This document shows, one piece after another, positions 23,652 through 27,299 of a stretch of 27,299 nucleotides of DNA (positions are counted from its first letter, which is position 1; each line of letters begins with the position of its first letter). The notes below the pieces were generated by a model that saw only the letters and a program-made list of their open reading frames with translations, made no database searches and was not told the origin of the DNA. This DNA is from a virus, in the IMG/VR virus record IMGVR_UViG_3300025892_000122, positions 1-27,299 of that record, one strand, 5' to 3'. The position numbers and the translations under genes are program-made.

Positions 23652-24648
23652 ATTGTAATTTTACAGTGTCTTGTTTTGTATTACATTTAGCTGAACAAAT
23701 ATATGGATTATCTGCAGTATTCCATCTTTCAAATATACTATCAAACCATTCTATAGCTTTAGTTATTCCAACTTCTTTTGCATTATTTTCTCTCACCATT
23801 GAATTCATATCTAATATTTCTGCTAAATCAAGTTTTTGAGAACTACACGTCGATGCATGCGCCCAACAACATGGAAATACGTGTCCTGTTGCAGAAACGT
23901 AAATCTCTTTATGTTTTACACATTTTGGAGCTATGTTAAATTTATGTCTATTTTTTACTATATTTTTAATTAGTGGATTATTCATCACTTCACTTTGATA
24001 TTGCGATTTGCTTGGAGGTTTAATAACTTCTGCCGTTTTACCTCTCCAATAAGATTGCCACATTGGTTTTTCTTTATCATAACGATTTGTTGATTTCGGT
24101 ATAAATTCTTTAAATCCAAGTTCTTTTGATAATTTTTCTGCTAGTTCAACTTGGTGTTCGTTATGTTCAAAGATTAAATAATCCCATCTTGCTTTTCCAC
24201 CTGCTTTAATAAACTCTTTTACGTTATTCATTACATTTTTCCATGAAACTCCTTTTCTGTAAATATGATTAGTGTCTTCAAGACCATCAATTGAAAAAGT
24301 AACATGATTAACAATTTTAGCTAACTCAATCCAAAACTCAGGCTTTCTAGCTCCGCCGTTTGTATTCATTGATAAGTATATTTTCGAATTATGTTTACGA
24401 AAATATTTAAATATTTCAATACAATCAGGCGCTAACATAGGGTCGCCAAGATTGCCGCACATATACATTTCATTTAAATTTTGAATAAAACTAGGAGAAA
24501 ATATATTTTTAACATCATCAATTGATAATGAATGATTAGTTATATATGGATTAAGTTTGCCATCTGATAGTGTGACACGATCGCACATAGGACACATAGC
24601 TTGGCAAAGCTGAGTTGATTCTAAGTGTATTTTTTTAATGCTGTACAT
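23638..24648 (-). CDS. Radical SAM protein with twitch/SPASM-like C-terminus (paralogue 3)
   Basis: This 336-aa protein has the cluster motif CQAMCPMC (Cys15, Cys19, Cys22) in IHLESTQLCQ, with MYMCGNLGDPMLAPD as the SAM-binding loop, then MNTNGGARKPEFW and TFSIDGLEDTNHIYRKG. Its C-terminus has CVKHKEIYVSATGHVFPCCWAH and CSAKCN. It is clearly closer to paralogue 1 than to paralogue 2. The start codon sits in GGATTATGTA, which also encodes part of the glycosyltransferase end; the overlap is 28 bases. Function beyond radical SAM chemistry is not predictable from sequence. Confidence 0.92.
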   Translation of the reverse strand: MYSIKKIHLESTQLCQAMCPMCDRVTLSDGKLNPYITNHSLSIDDVKNIFSPSFIQNLNEMYMCGNLGDPMLAPDCIEIFKYFRKHNSKIYLSMNTNGGARKPEFWIELAKIVNHVTFSIDGLEDTNHIYRKGVSWKNVMNNVKEFIKAGGKARWDYLIFEHNEHQVELAEKLSKELGFKEFIPKSTNRYDKEKPMWQSYWRGKTAEVIKPPSKSQYQSEVMNNPLIKNIVKNRHKFNIAPKCVKHKEIYVSATGHVFPCCWAHASTCSSQKLDLAEILDMNSMVRENNAKEVGITKAIEWFDSIFERWNTADNPYICSAKCNTKQDTVKLQYVAT

Positions 24649-25361
24649 AATCCATCATACTTTCTATCGTTTGGCATACTAGACAAATGAAACATCACAC
24701 ATGTTTCTAGCTCAGGATTACGCATAATAGTATTATGAAATTCTGTTGGTAATGTGCAGTTTTCATATTCTGGAAATGCTTTTAAAAACTTTTTCATAAG
24801 GTCCCAATAACCTTCCTCATACACAAAAGGACTTTTATAAAAAAGATTATTACCTTCATACACAAATTCATAAGGGCTAGTACCCCACTTAAAAAAATCA
24901 TTTGCTGTTTTTTTATCAAACATAATCACACCAAGATTATTTAAGCATTTAGTTACAAATCCAGTTTTTTCAATTGGAAATGGTACTTTAGGATTCACAA
25001 CATATACATCTGTATCAGTTTTAATAATACGATCATACTTAGATGCTAACTCTGGAAGATAGTAAAACCACCCATAAACATATTTCCAACCAGTTCCACC
25101 AAAAACATTTTGACCTAATGAGGTAGCACCTCCATTTTCAATGTGCACTTTTCCGTACGGATTGTAATCTTTCCAATGTTCTTCATGAAAAGGCGCAGTT
25201 TCAGTTATATATTTAAAATCATAGCCATGTTCTTCAGCGTATATTTCCATAGATTCTTTACAAGCATCAAGTGTATATTGAATTTGCGATTCTGATCGAT
25301 ATTCGCCATAAATATTATTATTAGTTATTTCGTATTCAAACTGAACGATAACCGTTTTCAA
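24621..25361 (-). CDS. GT-A-fold glycosyltransferase-like protein
   Basis: This is a 246-aa protein if started at the TTG at 25361, which has a GGAAAGGG ribosome-binding site nine bases upstream and begins at the natural first strand (KTVIVQFEYE). A GTG at 25400 is in frame, but lies further inside the previous gene. The key motif is YDRIIKTDTDVYVVNP: an Asp-Thr-Asp (116-118) metal and nucleotide-sugar site like the DXD of GT-A glycosyltransferases. DACKESMEIYAEEHGYDF before it and NNLGVIMFDKKTANDFF after it fit GT8 or mannosyltransferase-like folds. It would transfer the activated sugar made by the pathway. The acceptor is unknown. It overlaps the PP-loop gene by 26 bases. Confidence 0.72.
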   Translation of the reverse strand: MKTVIVQFEYEITNNNIYGEYRSESQIQYTLDACKESMEIYAEEHGYDFKYITETAPFHEEHWKDYNPYGKVHIENGGATSLGQNVFGGTGWKYVYGWFYYLPELASKYDRIIKTDTDVYVVNPKVPFPIEKTGFVTKCLNNLGVIMFDKKTANDFFKWGTSPYEFVYEGNNLFYKSPFVYEEGYWDLMKKFLKAFPEYENCTLPTEFHNTIMRNPELETCVMFHLSSMPNDRKYDGLCTALKKYT

Positions 25362-26058
25362 ATGCCCAATCCCTTTCCATACACCACCAACATTCTCCAC
25401 ATGTTTTAGAAAAATTCTGTGTCATGTAATCCCAACCTTCACAAGATCGCGTTAACGGTAATAAGTCATCTATCAACTCATATTTATAATATAATTTAGC
25501 AACATGTCCTTTATGATGTTGGATGAAAGGGTTACAGTGAATTAGTTTTCGTTTTGAATCATCTTGTACTGGTTCTCTGTCTGAGATAAATTCCCAATCA
25601 CGATGTTTCTCTCGCACTTCCCATACTTTTTCGCCAAATACTTTAGAACTTCCCCAGTACTTTTCACCTATTTCTTCAGGTGGATTTGCTGTTACTCCAT
25701 TAAATACTGCACACGTTTCACCAACTTCAGATACTACACCATCAATAAGAGATTCTTGATCGTCGACATAATTATTAGCATTTTTATTATTTGGCTTTCC
25801 ACCTGGATCCATACACTTACGAACTTCGTGTGTCATAAATTCTACGTCTGGAAATTTACCATACATAAAATCTAATACTTGTTGTGCATGATAACTTTGC
25901 CAATTTCGTACACCATGAATCACGGTGATTGGCCAAATTTTCAAAGGTTTATTAGCTTTGCAATATTCATCACAAATCATATAAAGAAGTATTGCGCTAT
26001 CAGCTCCGCCTGATAATCTAATAATTACATTTTCTGTTAGTACTGGTATATTAATCAA
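25336..26058 (-). CDS. QueC-like PP-loop ATPase with four-Cys zinc site
   Basis: The protein has 240 aa. SGGADS (16-21) is the ATP-pyrophosphatase P-loop near the N-terminus. The C-terminal region TRSCEG, then CGECWWCMERDWAF, gives Cys206, Cys220, Cys223 and Cys226 and closely matches the zinc-binding end of QueC, 7-cyano-7-deazaguanine synthase, which converts a carboxylate to an amide and then a nitrile using ATP and ammonia. No other queuosine-pathway gene is evident here, so it may amidate or adenylate another carboxylate. WbpG-type sugar amidotransferases are an alternative family. The start is a TTG at 26058 with AAGGA nine bases upstream; the next ATG lies after the P-loop, so it cannot be the start. 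Confidence 0.85.
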   Translation of the reverse strand: MINIPVLTENVIIRLSGGADSAILLYMICDEYCKANKPLKIWPITVIHGVRNWQSYHAQQVLDFMYGKFPDVEFMTHEVRKCMDPGGKPNNKNANNYVDDQESLIDGVVSEVGETCAVFNGVTANPPEEIGEKYWGSSKVFGEKVWEVREKHRDWEFISDREPVQDDSKRKLIHCNPFIQHHKGHVAKLYYKYELIDDLLPLTRSCEGWDYMTQNFSKTCGECWWCMERDWAFENGYRSV

Positions 26059-26077
26059 TTTTTTAAATCCTTATTTT

Positions 26078-27241
26078 TTATAGTCCATAATCTTCTAAAT
26101 CACCTTCACGATTAATATCTAAAGTATTAGAATGCCAACCGCAATCCCAAAAATATCTATTTCGAAACGGAATGTGTAATACTTCAATATTCCTTTTTTC
26201 AAGTTCTTTTATAATATAAGAAGATTTAGCGCTAACAACACATGTATTTTCATCTAACATAAGAACTTTAACATCAAAAAGATTTTCTTTATTTTTTAAC
26301 CATTTGTCAATAAATTTTTCATATTTTGGATTATATTTTTTTTCTGGATACCACAAAAGACCATTATTAGATCTTTTTAATTCTAATTTATCGAGATATT
26401 TATTTTTCCAATCATTGTCGTCAAACCATATTATATCCCAATTTTTTGGAAATATTTTCTCATTATTTTTAAACCAACTTGATGCTAAAACCAATCCTGG
26501 CCTAATTACAGAAAATGCATTTTCATTGTGTTCATTAACAAATACTTTTTTAAAATTATATTCTGGAAAATGCGGTTTTAAAAATTCATCTATCATATTC
26601 GGTGTTTGCCAAACATCAACTAAAATTGTCTTACCTACACGTGTTAAATTAGGAGCGCACCAACCCTTAAGACCGTTTTCTTCCAATTTTTTACGTTCTG
26701 CATCAACGTCTAAATCAGAATCGATAAGTTTCATTCTATTAATTTTAAACTTTATATTAACATCTGATCTTTTAAAACAAATATTTTTATCATTTATTAC
26801 TGTATCAACTAAAGCATCTCCAAAAATTTGTTTGTATTTACGAGTTAGTATATGTGAATTATAATCATTGTTATCAGTGACTAATATTTTTTTACCCATT
26901 ACTATGTCATGTGCGCGCAAACATAATGGAGGATCAGGCAAACCATTACGATATCCCCAACTATATTTTTCTTCTTTACCAATACATCCATCTTTGTCAG
27001 TAAATTTTATAATACTATCTGGAAATTCTAAATCTTTAAAAGACATTTGATGTATAGTGATATTTCGATCTTTTAATATTCTTATAAAATTTTCAATATC
27101 TTCTCTAGCAGTTTCTACTATTTCTTTTAAACCTTCTCTGATCGTAGCATTGGCTATATCATCAAAAAAAGAGTTTTCAAATACTGATCCAACAAGTAAA
27201 GAATTTAAAGGTTGAAATTCTGTGTAACTATTAATAGACAT
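26078..27241 (-). CDS. Amidinotransferase-fold protein with altered active site
   Basis: This 387-aa protein has the glycine amidinotransferase (AGAT) layout: YTEFQPLNSLLVG near the N-terminus, RAHDIVMG (Asp112) matching the substrate-binding Asp of AGAT, EHNENAFSVIRPGLVL with the catalytic His238, VLMLDENTCVV, and a C-terminal GWHSNTLDINREGDLEDY that aligns without gaps to the AGAT end. AGAT has its nucleophilic Cys right after the His there; this protein has Ser371. By the same by-eye alignment the catalytic Asp of AGAT falls on Cys195 (GWCAPNLTRVG). Either the chemistry has changed or the protein is not an amidinotransferase. A TTG six bases upstream is an alternative start; the ATG at 27241 within GATTATG is preferred. 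Confidence 0.85.
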   Translation of the reverse strand: MSINSYTEFQPLNSLLVGSVFENSFFDDIANATIREGLKEIVETAREDIENFIRILKDRNITIHQMSFKDLEFPDSIIKFTDKDGCIGKEEKYSWGYRNGLPDPPLCLRAHDIVMGKKILVTDNNDYNSHILTRKYKQIFGDALVDTVINDKNICFKRSDVNIKFKINRMKLIDSDLDVDAERKKLEENGLKGWCAPNLTRVGKTILVDVWQTPNMIDEFLKPHFPEYNFKKVFVNEHNENAFSVIRPGLVLASSWFKNNEKIFPKNWDIIWFDDNDWKNKYLDKLELKRSNNGLLWYPEKKYNPKYEKFIDKWLKNKENLFDVKVLMLDENTCVVSAKSSYIIKELEKRNIEVLHIPFRNRYFWDCGWHSNTLDINREGDLEDYGL

Positions 27242-27299
27242 AATCAAAAATCTTTGGAGCTAATTCGCTAGCATCTCTATTATAAAGTTGATCTTGAAG
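27231..27299 (-). CDS. C-terminal end of an unidentified gene (5' part outside window)
   Basis: A frame open from the window edge encodes 22 residues ending PKIFDYVY before a TAA at 27233-27231. It overlaps the amidinotransferase start by 11 bases, in the same style as the other junctions of this module, and ends in the same Asp-Tyr-Val-Tyr as two SGNH proteins. This makes a real coding end likely. It is too short to identify. Confidence 0.6.
   Translation of the reverse strand, partial: LQDQLYNRDASELAPKIFDYVY

Noticed and set aside
25481-25488. Exact TATAAATA on the minus strand inside the QueC-like gene
   Set aside because: It is fully explained by the Tyr-Lys-Tyr codons of a conserved reading frame and sits 120 bases from the next start. 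One chance match in an AT-rich 11.7-kb module is expected.
15623-26058. A 7-deazaguanine DNA modification pathway (QueC plus radical SAM QueE)
   Set aside because: The radical SAM proteins are 315-368 aa with extra C-terminal Cys clusters, unlike short QueE. No FolE, QueD or DNA transglycosylase is present in the window.
25336-26058. A Qat or type IV CBASS defence system based on the QueC-like gene
   Set aside because: No partner genes (QatA, QatB, QatD, CD-NTase, TGT-like or effector) are visible nearby.
26304-26864. 186-codon open frame on the plus strand
   Set aside because: It is antisense to the well-supported amidinotransferase-fold gene. Long antisense frames arise by chance in AT-rich coding DNA, and the product looks like no known protein.
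19653-27241. A saxitoxin- or cylindrospermopsin-like pathway, suggested by amidinotransferase plus carbamoyltransferase
   Set aside because: There is no polyketide synthase, aminotransferase or oxygenase. The amidinotransferase-fold protein seems to lack the nucleophilic Cys, and the neighbours are sugar enzymes.
15623-27299. A RiPP cluster with a small precursor peptide for the radical SAM enzymes
   Set aside because: The genes are packed end to end with no spare short frame that has a ribosome-binding site and a Cys- or Gly-rich core. A precursor could still lie beyond 27299.

Overview
This window is part of the late (virion) region of a T4-like contractile-tailed phage. All genes lie on the minus strand, so transcription runs from position 27299 down to 1. 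Gene order, protein lengths and motifs match the T4 head-neck-tail block: neck proteins gp13 and gp14, tail completion protein gp15, terminase gp16/gp17, sheath gp18, tube gp19, portal gp20, an acidic prohead-core protein at the gp67/gp68 position, protease gp21 and scaffold gp22. The major capsid gene would come next, beyond position 1. The AT-rich DNA and the fibre proteins full of Asp-Ser repeats (DSAYIE, LDSERT and similar) resemble marine T4-like myoviruses. The host cannot be named from this sequence. Exact TATAAATA boxes, the T4-type late promoter, lie in front of several late genes. No integrase, tRNA, IS element or CRISPR array is visible, and no gene-free stretch exceeds 300 bases.

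Layout: positions 1-8545 hold the head assembly, packaging, sheath, tube and tail-completion genes. Positions 8545-10461 hold a small unknown gene and the two neck genes. Positions 10461-15570 hold two repeat-rich fibre-like proteins (462 and 1105 aa) and a 118-aa beta-rich protein. They occupy the place where T4 has wac, 12, 11 and 10. One protein of this set carries three tandem 34-residue repeats, and a fourth copy sits in the neighbouring gene.

Positions 15623-27299 are the unusual part: a compact, overlapping run of enzyme genes with no counterpart in the T4 late region. In transcription order it has a gene cut by the window edge, an amidinotransferase-fold protein whose usual nucleophilic Cys appears to be Ser, a QueC-like PP-loop ATPase with a four-Cys zinc site, a GT-A-like glycosyltransferase, three related radical SAM proteins with C-terminal Cys clusters, an SGNH-type protein, a NodU/TobZ-type carbamoyltransferase, a HAD phosphatase fused to a sugar nucleotidyltransferase, two more SGNH-type proteins and a fourth, different radical SAM protein. 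Together they look like a biosynthetic pathway that makes an activated, decorated sugar or a small guanidino-, carbamoyl- or amide-bearing group. Such a product might be attached to the virion (the Ser-rich fibres are next door) or to a host surface molecule or metabolite. The individual fold assignments are mostly firm. The pathway product and target are inference.

Genes in this module overlap by a few bases. Several begin at an ATG inside a GATTATG string that also encodes the Asp-Tyr-Val-Tyr end of the preceding protein, which suggests coupled translation and joint inheritance.
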